64,000 bases of DNA from Clostridium sp. MD294 (GCF_000364165.2 NZ_CP097810.1:1116001-1180000), one strand, 5' to 3'. Counted from the first letter of the stretch, positions 42,622 through 55,105 are shown. The notes: generated by a model from the sequence alone, not told the origin. Translations and numbers: made by a program.

Positions 42622-43008
42622 GTGGATATTATTATAAGTAATACATCATCTGTTCCTATATATGAGCAGATTATAGCACAGATTAAAAAAAATATTATCA
42701 ATGGTAATTTGAAAGAGGGAGAAGCACTGCCTTCTATGAGAACACTCGCCAAAGAACTCAAAATTAGCGTTATTACAACAAAAAGAGCATATGAAGAATT
42801 AGAAAATGCTGGATTTATTGTAACAGTAATGGGAAAGGGAAGCTTTGTAGCAAAAAAGAATTTGGAATTGATAAAAGAGGAGCAGCTAAAACAAATAGAA
42901 CAATATATCAAATGTGCAGTAGAGCAGGCACAAATGAATGATATAGCATTAGAGGAACTGATAGAGATAGTAAAAATACTGTATGGAGAGGATAATAATG
43001 AAAAATAG
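42622..43008 (+). CDS. GntR-family regulator, YtrA subfamily
   Basis: A 128-residue repressor: winged helix at ~8-75 (PIYEQIIAQIKKNIINGNLK, LPSMRTLAKELKISVITTKR, wing FIVTVMGKGSFVA) and a short helical C-terminal dimer region instead of a ligand domain, which defines the YtrA type. These control an adjacent ABC transporter, often in response to cell-envelope stress. GTG 42622 follows AGGAGGG by 5-6 bases. Its 3' end overlaps the ATPase gene by 11 bases. Confidence 0.9.
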   Translation: MDIIISNTSSVPIYEQIIAQIKKNIINGNLKEGEALPSMRTLAKELKISVITTKRAYEELENAGFIVTVMGKGSFVAKKNLELIKEEQLKQIEQYIKCAVEQAQMNDIALEELIEIVKILYGEDNNEK

Positions 43009-43849
43009 TATTGTATGGAATAATGCAGAAAAAAAATTTGATTTGTTTCATTTGCAGCCTGTTACAATGAATTTAGAACAGGGTAGTATTATGGGATTGA
43101 TAGGGGAAAATGGTTCAGGAAAAACAACATTAATGAAATTGGTATTGAATTTGATTTCTCTGAGTGGAGGAAGTATTGAAGTGTTGGGAATGGATAGCGT
43201 TTCACAAGAATATGAAATTAAACAAAAAATTGCATTTGTGCCAGATGAAAATATATTTTATGAAATGTTCACACCAAAAGAAGTAAATAAAATTACATCA
43301 AAATTGTATGTAAATTGGAATGAAAAAGCGTTTTTTGAATATTTGCAAAAATTTGAAATTCCTTTTGCTAAAAATATAAAAAGTTTTTCTATGGGAATGA
43401 AAAAGAAATTGGCAATCGCTTGTGCATTGAGCCATAAAGCGGAATTGTTGCTTTTAGATGAGCCTATGAATGGGCTTGACCCTGTGGCAAGACAGCAAAT
43501 GAGAGATATATTGCAGGAGTTTGTGGAAATAGAAAGTCATTCTGTGTTGCTTTCCTCTCATATTACAGAAGATTTAGAAAAAATAGCAGATTATATTACA
43601 TTGATAGAAAAAGGAAATGTAATATTGAGTGAAAATAAAGATGAATTATTAGAAAATTATGGAGTTGCTAACTTTTCGAAAGAGGATTTGAAAGAAATAG
43701 ATGTAAAAGATTATGTCAGCGTAAAACAGTATGCTTTTGGTTGTAAAGTGCTTGTAAAAAATAAAAAGATGTTTTTGAGAAAATATGATGGTGCAGTAAT
43801 GGATAATGCAAGTTTGGAAGATATTATGGTGTTTTATCACGAGAGATAG
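42998..43849 (+). CDS. ABC transporter ATP-binding protein
   Basis: A 283-residue ATPase of the BcrA/YtrB kind: Walker A GLIGENGSGKTTLMK (~35-49), a non-standard signature FSMGMKKKLAIACAL, Walker B LLLLDEPMNGLDPVAR, switch His in LLSSHITEDLE, then an ~80-residue C-terminal extension. ATG 42998 lies inside the end of the repressor gene after GGAGAGG. Coupled to the permease 11 bases downstream. Such YtrA-linked exporters respond to cell-wall-active compounds; substrate not known. Confidence 0.9.
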   Translation: MKNSIVWNNAEKKFDLFHLQPVTMNLEQGSIMGLIGENGSGKTTLMKLVLNLISLSGGSIEVLGMDSVSQEYEIKQKIAFVPDENIFYEMFTPKEVNKITSKLYVNWNEKAFFEYLQKFEIPFAKNIKSFSMGMKKKLAIACALSHKAELLLLDEPMNGLDPVARQQMRDILQEFVEIESHSVLLSSHITEDLEKIADYITLIEKGNVILSENKDELLENYGVANFSKEDLKEIDVKDYVSVKQYAFGCKVLVKNKKMFLRKYDGAVMDNASLEDIMVFYHER

Positions 43850-43860
43850 GAGAGAAAATA

Positions 43861-44514
43861 ATGATAGGATTATTGTATAAAGATGTAATTTATATGAAAA
43901 AGATGTGGAAAACAGTGTTATTGTTTGCGGTATTTTTTATAGTGTTTAGTTGTGTGCAGTCAAGTACCATTTCAGCTATGTCGTTTATATCCATTATGAT
44001 AGGAGGAAACTTTTCAATGTTACCTTTTAGCTATGATAACTATAGTAAATGGAATGAATATCAATATGCTTTTCCTGTGAGTAAAAAAACAGTAGTGTGT
44101 AGTAGATATTTGTTTGGATTGCTGTTGTTTGGCAGTTGTTTGCTTTTGAATATTGTGGGATTTTTACTGATAAGAATAATACTGCTTTTTACTATAGTAC
44201 CTTATATAACGTTTGATGTGCAGACTATTAGTGCTGAAATATTGCCAGCATTTTTTATACCTATTATGCAAGCGATTTCTTTTCCTATTATGTACCGCTT
44301 TGGAGCAGAAAAAGGCAGATTGTATGTCATTTGTGCGATTGCTGTAATTATAGCAATAGTGATGTCCATGCTGAAAATATGGAGAGGAGAAATTAGCTCT
44401 TATAGAACATATAGCAATGTTTTGATAATTTTGGTAGGTGTAGCAGCGGTGATGTATGTGTTTTCTATGTTGCTGTCTATTTTTATAGAACAGAAAAAAA
44501 TGCAATCATTGTGA
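43861..44514 (+). CDS. ABC-2 type permease, YtrC/ABC2 family
   Basis: A 217-residue membrane protein with six helices and the motif FSMLPFSYDNYSKWNEYQYA between helices two and three, found in the ABC2_membrane_5-type permeases that partner YtrA-controlled ATPases. GGAGAG precedes the ATG. It is the last gene of the operon; the 56-bp repeat array begins about 60 bases after its stop, so the array could lie in the operon's 3' untranslated region. Confidence 0.87.
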   Translation: MIGLLYKDVIYMKKMWKTVLLFAVFFIVFSCVQSSTISAMSFISIMIGGNFSMLPFSYDNYSKWNEYQYAFPVSKKTVVCSRYLFGLLLFGSCLLLNIVGFLLIRIILLFTIVPYITFDVQTISAEILPAFFIPIMQAISFPIMYRFGAEKGRLYVICAIAVIIAIVMSMLKIWRGEISSYRTYSNVLIILVGVAAVMYVFSMLLSIFIEQKKMQSL

Positions 44515-44577
44515 TTTGATACTTTTTGATACTTTTTATGTATTATATATACTATATAAAATATATATTTTAAAAAC

Positions 44578-44907
44578 AAAAACTATTTCTAATCCGTGTT
44601 ACAAGGGTAATATTGATTAGACGTGGTTGTAATAAAAACTATTTCTAATCCGTGTTACAAGAGTAATATTGGTTAGACGTGGTTGTAACAAAAACTATTT
44701 CTAATCCGTGTTACAAGAGTAATATTGATTAGACGTGGTTGTAACAAAGGCTATTTCTAATCCGTGTTGCAAGAGTAATATTGGTTAGACGTGGTTGTAA
44801 CAAAGGCTATTTCTAATCCGTGTTACAAGGGTAATATTGATTAGACGTGGTTGTAACAAAGGCTATTTCTAATCCGTGTTACAAGGATAATATTGATTAG
44901 ACGTGGT
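44578..44907 (+). repeat. Six tandem 56-bp repeats with internal hairpin
   Basis: CTAATCC begins at 44589, 44645, 44701, 44757, 44813 and 44869, exactly 56 bases apart; the last copy is cut short. Each unit can fold as CTAATC...GATTAG outside and TTAC-AAGR-GTAA inside. Where copies differ in the stems (GGTTAG in units 2 and 4, TTGC in unit 4) the change makes a G-U pair in plus-strand RNA; the exception is unit 6, where ATAA breaks one inner pair. No coding potential. The following 44908-45120 is AT-rich, with a doubled AAAATGTATACAGAAA motif and no gene. Confidence 0.9.
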
Positions 44908-45120
44908 AAATAATATTTGTAAACAAAAAATGTATACAGAAATGCAAAAAATGTATACAGAAAGTTACAAAGTAAAGTAAAGAAAAGAAAAGTAAAGTAA
45001 ATAAATATGCTCTTTTTTGACAAAAGAGTGTTAGTGCTTTTTTGAAAAAAATAAAATCTAAAACACTCTAAAATAATATGGTGTGAAAAGAGAGTGTATT
45101 TGTTAGATTTTGTTTATATA

Positions 45121-45147
45121 AAAAGAGGGAACTGTAAAAGTCCCCTC
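45121..45147 (-). terminator. Terminator after pepF
   Basis: GAGGGAACT and AGTCCCCTC pair with one bulge downstream of the minus-strand pepF stop codon. Confidence 0.6.
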
Positions 45148-45164
45148 GTGTAATAAAGAAAGTG

Positions 45165-46958
45165 TTATAACAAACTTTCCATTTGATTTAATAAACTTTC
45201 GAATACTTTCATAGCATTTTCAATAGGTTCAGCAGTTGTCATATCTACACCTGCCCCCTTGAGCAAATCAATAGAGTATTCACTGTTGCCTTTGGAAAGA
45301 AAATCAATATAGCGGTCAATAGCAGGCTGACCTTGTTTTATAATATTTTGAGATAAAGCGATAGCAGCACTGTAACCAGTAGCATATTGATAAACATAAA
45401 AGGCATTGTAAAAATGAGGTATTCTTGCCCATTCTATAGCAATTTGCTCATCAATAACAATGTCATTGCCAAAATATTTTTTGTTTAAATCATAATAAAT
45501 TTGGCTCATATTTTCGCAAGTAAGAGGTTCTCCTTTTTCTGTCATGTTGTGAGTGATTTTTTCAAATTCAGCAAACATTGTCTGTCTGAAAAGTGTGCCT
45601 CTAAATTGCTCCATAAAATAGTTGATAAGATATTTTTTCATAGTAATATCTTGTGTGTTTTCCAGAAGGTAGTGCATAAGAAGTGCTTCATTGCAAGTAG
45701 AAGCGACTTCTGCCACAAATATTTTGTGTCCGCTGTATAAATAAGGCTGTTTTTGCCAAGTAAAATAACTGTGTAAAGCGTGCCCCATTTCGTGAGCAAG
45801 TGTAAACATACTGTTTATGTTGTCATTGTGGTTTAAAAGTACATAAGGGTGTACACCATATACGCCCCAAGAGTATGCACCGCTTCTTTTGCCTTCATTT
45901 TCATATACATCTATCCAACCACCATCAAAACCTTTTTGAAGTGCATTGATGTAGTTTTCGCCTAGTATAGAAAGTGCTTTTAATACAGTTTGTTTTGCTT
46001 CATGATAAGATATTTTTTTGTCTGCTTCTGCAACAAGAGGAGCATATAAATCATACATATGAATTTCATCAAGTGCTAACATTTTTTTGCGTAATGAAAC
46101 ATAGCGGTGCATAAGAGGCAAAAATTTGTGTACAGTTTGTATAAGATTGTCGTATACACAAATAGGTATGTTGTCGTCTTCTAGTGCAGCACAAATAGAA
46201 GAAGTATATTTTCTTGCTTTGGCAAAAAAGACATCACTTTTTACACTAGCACTGTAAGTAGCAGCAATGGTATTTTTTTGTTTCATGTAACTGTCATAGA
46301 GTGCAAAAAATGCTTCTTTACGAACAGCACGAGAACTATTTTCTAAAAAAGAAGTATAACGACCTTTTGTCAATTCTACTTCATTGCCTTTTTCATCGTG
46401 AATAGTAGCAAATTTCATGTCTGCATCATTTAACATAGTAAATATGTTTTGGGGAGCGTTGGCAATTTCTGCTGTTTGAGCAAGAAATTGTTCTTGTTCC
46501 GCAGATAATGTATGTTCTTTTTGACGAAGTATATTTTCAAAAAAGTGATTGTATACTTCAAATTCGGGTAATTGTTTTCTAAAGCTTGTAAGTGTTTGTT
46601 CTGGTATCGTAAGTATTTCAGGCACAATAAAGGCAGTAGCAGAAGAATATTGTATAATAAGATTTTCTGCTCTAGAAGAAAGTGTTTGATATGTGGCATT
46701 TGTGCTGTCTTCATGGAAGTGCATAAAGGCATAAACATATAACTGTTCTATCATAAGAGAAATAGTATTGCTTTGATTAAGACAGTCTAATAATGTTTGT
46801 GCAGATGTGCTAATTTTTCCAGAAAAATCGCTTAAATATGCAATAGATTTTTGAGAAGTATCAAAATCTTTTTCCCATTTTTCAATATCACTGTAAATAT
46901 GTTCTAAACGCCACGCATAATTTGTGTTTATTTCCGTTCTTTTGGGTAATTTGTCCAT
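45165..46958 (-). CDS. pepF: Oligoendopeptidase F (M3 family)
   Basis: A 597-residue cytosolic zinc endopeptidase that cuts short peptides, in line with the usual ~600 residues. The M3 domain carries HEMGHALHSYF (zinc ligands and catalytic Glu, around residue 387) with the third ligand downstream in FVAEVASTCNEALL. The N-terminal helical region (LPKRTEINTNYAWRLEHIYSD) is typical PepF. The start has AAAGGACG upstream. It is transcribed alone and divergent from glgA. Confidence 0.95.
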   Translation of the reverse strand: MDKLPKRTEINTNYAWRLEHIYSDIEKWEKDFDTSQKSIAYLSDFSGKISTSAQTLLDCLNQSNTISLMIEQLYVYAFMHFHEDSTNATYQTLSSRAENLIIQYSSATAFIVPEILTIPEQTLTSFRKQLPEFEVYNHFFENILRQKEHTLSAEQEQFLAQTAEIANAPQNIFTMLNDADMKFATIHDEKGNEVELTKGRYTSFLENSSRAVRKEAFFALYDSYMKQKNTIAATYSASVKSDVFFAKARKYTSSICAALEDDNIPICVYDNLIQTVHKFLPLMHRYVSLRKKMLALDEIHMYDLYAPLVAEADKKISYHEAKQTVLKALSILGENYINALQKGFDGGWIDVYENEGKRSGAYSWGVYGVHPYVLLNHNDNINSMFTLAHEMGHALHSYFTWQKQPYLYSGHKIFVAEVASTCNEALLMHYLLENTQDITMKKYLINYFMEQFRGTLFRQTMFAEFEKITHNMTEKGEPLTCENMSQIYYDLNKKYFGNDIVIDEQIAIEWARIPHFYNAFYVYQYATGYSAAIALSQNIIKQGQPAIDRYIDFLSKGNSEYSIDLLKGAGVDMTTAEPIENAMKVFESLLNQMESLL

Positions 46959-47187
46959 AAAAATCGTCCTTTCTTAAAAAAATAGTATAATATATTGTAT
47001 TATAAGCTGTATTTCAGCCATATTATAACAGTTATTATATCACTAATTTTACATAGTATAAGCCAAAAAAAGAAATTTTGTGTGAAATTATAAAATTTTG
47101 TTAATATTATGACTTGATAACAAGCAATAGTTTGTAGTAAAATTAATACAAACAAATGTGTCAATCATGAAGAAAGGGTGGTTATTG

Positions 47188-48633
47188 GTGGCAAGTGAAA
47201 GACGTAAAATATTGCTAGTTTCTTCTGAAGCAGCACCTTATGCAAAAAGTGGTGGATTGGGGGACGTTGTAGGGTCATTGCCAAAGGCATTAAAAGAAGC
47301 AGATGTTGACGTGAGAGTGGTACTTCCTAAATATGCAACGATAAAAGAAGAGCATATGCAAGATGTCGAATACTTAGGTTCTTTCTTTATAAATCTTGCC
47401 TGGAGAACACAGGAAGCAAAAATATTAAGAAAAAATACTGACACATTTCCTGTGTACTTTATAGAAAACGATTTTTATTTTGGCAGAGAAGGACTTTATG
47501 GTTATGGGGACGACAACGAGCGTTTTGCATTTTTCTGTAAGGCAGTGTTGCATATGTTGTCTACAATAGACTACTATCCAGACATTATACATTGCAATGA
47601 CTGGCAAACAGGGCCTATTTGTATGTTGTTAAAAGAGTCTTATAGTAAAATGATATTTTATTCCAGAATTAAGACACTTTACACCATACATAATCTACAG
47701 TATCAAGGCGTTTTCGGTCGTGAAACAATGGATTTATTAGGTGTACCAAATTGGTGTTTTGATAATGGAAATGCAGAATTTTATGGTAATGTCAGCTATA
47801 TGAAAATGGGCTTGATGTATGCTGACCATATTAGTACTGTAAGTAATACCTATGCAGAAGAAATACAAACACCACAGTATGGCTATGGTATGGATGGTGT
47901 ATTGAGAAGTAGAAAAGAGCATTTAAGTGGTATTATAAATGGTATTGATTATCAAGCAAATGACCCAGCAACAGATAAACGCTTAGTAAGGAATTTTGAC
48001 AGAAATAGTATTGAATTAAAGAAAGAAAATAAAAGGGAATTGCAAAAGTATCTAGGATTAGAACAAAAAGATGTACCAATGATTGGTATGATTACAAGAT
48101 TAGCAGACCAAAAAGGATTAGACATTTTGACACAAGTGTTTAGTGAAATGATGAGAGAAGATATACAATTTGTGCTATTAGGTACAGGAGAAAATAGATA
48201 TGAGTATATTTTCAAAAGCATGGCACAGCAATATCCTGGAAAAATGAGTGCAAATATTTTGTTTGATGATACATTAGCACAAAGAATATATGCTTCAAGT
48301 GATTTATTTATGATGCCATCTTTCTTTGAGCCATGTGGATTGGGACAAATGTTTAGTTTGAGATATGGTACAGTACCTATTGTAAGAAAAACGGGCGGTT
48401 TAGCAGATACCATTGCACATTATGATACAGAGACAAAACAAGGGAATGGCTTTGTATTTGAAAGCTATGATGGCAATGGATTGCTTTGGGCATTCCGTGA
48501 AGCTTTAAAAGTATATCATATGGGAGCAGAAGAATGGGCAAATGTAGTAAGAAACGCTATGGATTGTAATTATTCTTGGGCAAATTCTGCAGGAAAATAT
48601 ATTGCTTTGTATGATAAACTGATAAAAGGCTGA
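47188..48633 (+). CDS. glgA: Glycogen synthase (ADP-glucose type)
   Basis: A GT5 glucosyltransferase that extends alpha-1,4-glucan from ADP-glucose. The 481 residues start ILLVSSEAAPYAKSGGLGDV with the KxGGL nucleotide-sugar motif; YTIHNLQYQG and HCNDWQTG follow; the C-terminal Rossmann domain has ITRLADQKGLD and the catalytic region MPSFFEPCGLGQM. GTG 47188 follows AAAGGGTGG by 6 bases; a longer start at 47158 has no ribosome site. No other glg gene is adjacent, so glgC/glgD/glgB must be elsewhere. A terminator follows. Confidence 0.96.
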   Translation: MASERRKILLVSSEAAPYAKSGGLGDVVGSLPKALKEADVDVRVVLPKYATIKEEHMQDVEYLGSFFINLAWRTQEAKILRKNTDTFPVYFIENDFYFGREGLYGYGDDNERFAFFCKAVLHMLSTIDYYPDIIHCNDWQTGPICMLLKESYSKMIFYSRIKTLYTIHNLQYQGVFGRETMDLLGVPNWCFDNGNAEFYGNVSYMKMGLMYADHISTVSNTYAEEIQTPQYGYGMDGVLRSRKEHLSGIINGIDYQANDPATDKRLVRNFDRNSIELKKENKRELQKYLGLEQKDVPMIGMITRLADQKGLDILTQVFSEMMREDIQFVLLGTGENRYEYIFKSMAQQYPGKMSANILFDDTLAQRIYASSDLFMMPSFFEPCGLGQMFSLRYGTVPIVRKTGGLADTIAHYDTETKQGNGFVFESYDGNGLLWAFREALKVYHMGAEEWANVVRNAMDCNYSWANSAGKYIALYDKLIKG

Positions 48634-48667
48634 TAAAAAAATAAGAATTGGGGTTTAGAACGATAAA

Positions 48668-48712
48668 TAAAAAAAGGGGCAGAACAAATTGTTCGCCCTT
48701 TTCTTTTTTTGC
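48668..48712 (+). terminator. Intrinsic terminator after glgA
   Basis: AAGGGGC-GAACAA and TTGTTC-GCCCTT form a near-perfect stem followed by a T-rich run. Confidence 0.88.
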
Positions 48713-48794
48713 AAAAAAATATCTGTACGAAAGTTATGCTGAGGAGTATAATAATTTAGATTGAGGGGGAATACTCAGAAAGGGGAAGTATTAT

Positions 48795-50408
48795 TTGGAA
48801 GAAACAAACAAAATAGAAAAAAGAAAAAAAGGAAGTAAAAAATATATTGTAGTATTGTTTTTATTTGCTTTGATAGTAGGAGGAAGTTGTGGACTGTATT
48901 ATATAGATACTTTCTATGGACAAGGAAAAATCAATACAATACTTTCTTCTTTACAGCAGAAAAAAACAACAAATTCGACAGAAACAGAAGAAACAGAAGA
49001 AACAGAACAAATAGATATTATGGAACAAGTTGATGAAAAAAATACTATTCGTTTGTCTTCAGGAGGAGCTTTGTTTGCTACAAAAGGTAAAAAATTTTTG
49101 ATGTGTACAAAAGATGGTGCGAGATATATGAATGGTATGGGTGACCAAAAATGGAATGATACTTTTACTATGACAGCACCAGAACTAATAGAAGAAGGCG
49201 ATTATTATGCTATAGGGGATTTATCAGGAAAAAGTGTAAAAGTTTATGATGAAACAGGTTTACTTTATACAGCACAAAGTACAGGAAATGTTTTGTATTT
49301 TGCATTAAATCGCAATGGATATTTGGGAGTAATTACAAAAGAAAAAGAAATTTATACAGTAATGGTTTATGATAAAGAAGGTACACAACTCACAGGAAGA
49401 CAAGAAGGAGAAAAAGGTGTTTATCCTCTTTCTATGGATATATCAGATGATAATAGAGTATTTGCAATAAGCTATTTGGATACAACAGATGTAGAGCCTG
49501 TAGGAAAAGTAAATTTTTTCTTTGTAAATGAGTCAGAAGGAAAAAATTTTACAGAAAGTATGTTTTCAGGAGTCATTAAAAATAATGAACTGATAGCAAA
49601 AGTGTTTTATTTGGATAATGGAAGCCTTGCTATGGTGTCTGATAGAGCGTTATATGGCATAGCAAGTAATGGAGAAGAATGCTGGGCAATAGAACTGACA
49701 AATCATATTAGTTACATAGGAATAGAAAAAAAGAAATATATTGTAGCAGCATATGGTGGAGCAATATCAGGTAGAGATAGTAAAAAACAAGGCTATGTTA
49801 GTTGGATTAATGGCGATGGTAAAGAAATTGCTTCTTTTCAAGCAAAAGATGCTGTAACTTATTTAAACTGTGATAATACAGGTACAATAATAGGGTGTAA
49901 TAAAACATATTATGGTTTTAAAATAGGAGGCAGAGCTTTTTGGGAATACACTGCAACAAAGGATATGATAGATGTTTTACTTATGGAAAATGTCAATAAT
50001 GTGCTTTTTGTTACAAATGATAGTGCAATGATATTGAATATGGATACAGTAAGTCAAGATACTACTGTAAAAGAACAAAAAGAAAATGTACAAAGTACAG
50101 AAAAAGTCATTAAAAAACAGCAAGATGACGAAGAAAATAAAGAAGAAGATAACAAAGAAGAAGATAAACAACAAGGAAATGAAGAAGAAGATAACAAAGA
50201 AGAACAAGGAAATGAAAAAGAAGATAACAAAGAGGAAGAAAATAAACAACAAGAAAATAAAGAAGATGATAAAAAAGAGAAAGAAGATAAACAACAAGGA
50301 GAGGAAGAAAAAAATAAAAAAGAAGATACAGAAGAAAATAATACAGAAGAAGAAAACACAAATATAGAGCAGAAAAATGATATAAAACAAAATGTAAAAC
50401 AACAATAA
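48795..50408 (+). CDS. Membrane-anchored propeller-like protein with Glu/Lys-rich tail
   Basis: A 537-residue protein with a basic N-terminus, a single membrane helix (~19-40; YIVVLFLFALIVGGSCGLYY), a Thr/Glu linker, a ~310-residue extracellular beta domain (~80-400) of WD/PQQ-like short repeats (similar to the DUF5711 kind), and a ~110-residue tail of Glu, Lys, Asn, Asp and Gln in repeating EEDNKEE-type units. TTG 48795 has AGGGGAAG upstream. Followed by a CvpA-type gene. Function unknown; perhaps a cell-surface sensor or scaffold. Confidence 0.75.
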   Translation: MEETNKIEKRKKGSKKYIVVLFLFALIVGGSCGLYYIDTFYGQGKINTILSSLQQKKTTNSTETEETEETEQIDIMEQVDEKNTIRLSSGGALFATKGKKFLMCTKDGARYMNGMGDQKWNDTFTMTAPELIEEGDYYAIGDLSGKSVKVYDETGLLYTAQSTGNVLYFALNRNGYLGVITKEKEIYTVMVYDKEGTQLTGRQEGEKGVYPLSMDISDDNRVFAISYLDTTDVEPVGKVNFFFVNESEGKNFTESMFSGVIKNNELIAKVFYLDNGSLAMVSDRALYGIASNGEECWAIELTNHISYIGIEKKKYIVAAYGGAISGRDSKKQGYVSWINGDGKEIASFQAKDAVTYLNCDNTGTIIGCNKTYYGFKIGGRAFWEYTATKDMIDVLLMENVNNVLFVTNDSAMILNMDTVSQDTTVKEQKENVQSTEKVIKKQQDDEENKEEDNKEEDKQQGNEEEDNKEEQGNEKEDNKEEENKQQENKEDDKKEKEDKQQGEEEKNKKEDTEENNTEEENTNIEQKNDIKQNVKQQ

Positions 50409-50586
50409 AATAATACTACATAACAAAATAATATAAAGTAATGAAAATAACAAAAGTTAATAAATCAGCAAAGTGAAATAAGATAATATAGTACGCAAAG
50501 ATAATAGTGTTATGGTGCAAAATAAAACAATATTTTGCACCATTTCATACAATAGAGCATACTATAATGAAGGAGTGAGAAATAAT

Positions 50587-51294
50587 ATGGAAAACAGTAA
50601 TATAGTATGGTTGTTGGATATTATTGTATTATTGATAATTTTAGTACCTGCACTAATAGGTTATTATAAAGGCTTTTTATATGCTTGCTTAGGTTTTTTA
50701 CCTGTTATTGTTTCATTTTTTGGTTGTAAAATACTATCTCCTGTTTGTAGTAAATTTCTTAGAACAACAGCTTTATTTGATTTTTTTAAAAAAAATGTAT
50801 ATGAAGGATTAAATTTAGGCAATCTATTAGAAGAAAAAGCAGAGCAATCTCAAACGATTATAATAAATGATATGAATATACCAGAATTTTTAAAAAGTGC
50901 TTTACTTGAAAATAATAATTCTGTAGTACATTCTCTTTTTGAAACAGAAAAATTACAAGATTATGTAGCAAGTTATTTCGCAAATATTTGTTTAAATGTT
51001 ATTAGTGTTGTTTTGGTGGCAGTAGCTTTATACATTATAATGAAATTGTTTTTAGGTGCATTAAATATTGTTTCAAAATTACCTGTAATTAGTACTATTA
51101 ATAGATTGTGTGGTTTTGCGATTGGTGGAGCAAAAGGAATATTTTTAGTGTGGTTTATTGGCATTATACTGACATTTTTTTATTATCATGAGGTACTGCA
51201 AGCGTTTTTTATATTATTAGAAAAGAGTTATATTACAGCATTTTTGTATCATAATAATTTGCTTTTGTTTATGGTATTAAAAATATTTGCATAA
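50587..51294 (+). CDS. CvpA family membrane protein
   Basis: A 235-residue inner-membrane protein with four predicted helices and the CvpA signature: an N-terminal DIIVLLIILVPALIGYYKGF and a late INRLCGFAIGGAKGIFLVWF. CvpA is linked to colicin V export and to envelope or purine-related phenotypes, but its mechanism is unsettled. ATG 50587 has AAGGAGTGAG upstream; a 25-codon extension (from 50512) has no ribosome site. It ends just 15 bases before the first rRNA promoter. Confidence 0.86.
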   Translation: MENSNIVWLLDIIVLLIILVPALIGYYKGFLYACLGFLPVIVSFFGCKILSPVCSKFLRTTALFDFFKKNVYEGLNLGNLLEEKAEQSQTIIINDMNIPEFLKSALLENNNSVVHSLFETEKLQDYVASYFANICLNVISVVLVAVALYIIMKLFLGALNIVSKLPVISTINRLCGFAIGGAKGIFLVWFIGIILTFFYYHEVLQAFFILLEKSYITAFLYHNNLLLFMVLKIFA

Positions 51295-51309
51295 AAAATA
51301 AAAAAAGTG

Positions 51310-51422
51310 TTGACAAAATATTTGTTGCGTGTTAATATATTCAAGCAGTGTCTGAAAAGACAGAATAAAGCAAAATAATAAGTTGGAAAATAGTTGATTT
51401 TTATAATATTTTCTGATATAAT
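51310..51422 (+). promoter_or_regulatory. Tandem promoters of a 16S-less rRNA operon
   Basis: P1: TTGACA (51310-51315), 17 bases, TAATAT (51333-51338). P2: TTGATT (51394-51399), 17 bases, TATAAT (51417-51422). Two close, near-consensus promoters are the usual arrangement in Firmicutes rrn operons, but here they lead directly into tRNA-Ala. Confidence 0.8.
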
Positions 51423-51462
51423 ATCGAAATATATCATTGCATATTGTTTATGTAATGTAAAT

Positions 51463-51535
51463 GGGGGTTTAGCTCAGTTGGGAGAGCACCTGCCTTGCAA
51501 GCAGGGGGTCGCGAGTTCGAATCTCGCAATCTCCA
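51463..51535 (+). tRNA. tRNA-Ala (UGC)
   Basis: A 73-base cloverleaf with acceptor GGGGGTT/AATCTCC, D-arm GCTC...GAGC, anticodon stem CCTGC-CTTGCAA-GCAGG (anticodon TGC) and TTCGAAT T-loop. CCA is not encoded. It is the tRNA normally found in the 16S-23S spacer. Confidence 0.96.
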
Positions 51536-51672
51536 GTAACAGACGAAAAGAAGTCTGTATGCACCTTGAAAACTGAATACAAGAAAAAAGAGTCAAAAAT
51601 CGAGCAATGATAAATTTTTGAAACAAACTTCTATAAATAAAGTAAAAAAGTAGTAACGCTACTACATTTAAA

Positions 51673-54571
<2,899 letters not shown>

Positions 54572-54698
54572 AGTAAAAGGGAAAGCAAAGGAAGAGATAA
54601 AAAATAGAAGGAAAGTAAAAAAAGGTATTGACAAAAAGCGAGAGAGAGGCTATAATATATCTTGTGTTCAGTTTTGAGGGTGTAAAGCCCAAAGATAT

Positions 54699-54816
54699 TT
54701 CCAGTGACGATACGTTTGTGGGGAACACCCGTACCCATTCCGAACACGACGGTTAAGACGCAAACGGCTGATGATACTTGGTGGGGGACCGCCTGGGAAA
54801 GTAAGTGGTGGCTGGA
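54699..54816 (+). rRNA. 5S ribosomal RNA
   Basis: About 118 bases beginning TTCCAGTGACGATACG and ending GTGGTGGCTGGA, with ACACCCGTACCCATTCCGAAC (loop B/C) and GATGATACTTGGTGGGGGAC. It is ~127 bases after the 23S end. Confidence 0.95.
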
Positions 54817-54822
54817 GAATAA

Positions 54823-54894
54823 TCCTCGATAGCTCAGCGGTAGAGCATCCGGCTGTTAACCGGAGGGTCGTAGGTTCGAATCCTACTCGGGGAG
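54823..54894 (+). tRNA. tRNA-Asn (GUU)
   Basis: A 72-base cloverleaf with acceptor TCCTCGA/TCGGGGA and anticodon arm CCGGC-TGTTAAC-CGG (anticodon GTT). It follows 5S by 6 bases; CCA is not encoded. Confidence 0.95.
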
Positions 54895-54900
54895 TAATAA

Positions 54901-54972
54901 GGCCCGATGGTCAAGCGGTTAAGACACGGCCCTTTCACGGCTGTAACCCGGGTTCGATTCCCGGTCGGGTCA
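54901..54972 (+). tRNA. tRNA-Glu (UUC)
   Basis: A 72-base cloverleaf with acceptor GGCCCGA/TCGGGTC, anticodon TTC in GGCCCTTTCACGGCT, and T-arm CCGGGTTCGATTCCCGG. Confidence 0.95.
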
Positions 54973-54985
54973 TTAAATTTTATAT

Positions 54986-55057
54986 GGCGCTGTAGCCAAG
55001 CGGTAAGGCAAAGGTCTGCAACACCTCTATGCATCGGTTCAAATCCGATCAGCGCCT
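54986..55057 (+). tRNA. tRNA-Cys (GCA)
   Basis: A 72-base cloverleaf with acceptor GGCGCTG/CAGCGCC, anticodon GCA in AGGTCTGCAACACCT, and T-loop GGTTCAAATCC. Confidence 0.95.
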
Positions 55058-55059
55058 TT

Positions 55060-55105
55060 ATAAAAAGTCTTGATGTTTAGTTTATCTAAATATTAGGGCT
55101 TTTTT
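55060..55105 (+). terminator. Terminator of the rRNA operon
   Basis: AAGTCTTGATGTTTA pairs with TAAATATTAGGGCTT using several G-U pairs and is followed by six T. Confidence 0.7.

Noticed and set aside
44578..44907. Possible CRISPR array
   Set aside because: The whole 56-bp unit is repeated, so there are no unique spacers, and no cas genes are nearby.
50086..50367. Lysine-rich 93-codon frame
   Set aside because: It is the shifted reading of the Glu/Lys repeat tail of the gene at 48795-50408.
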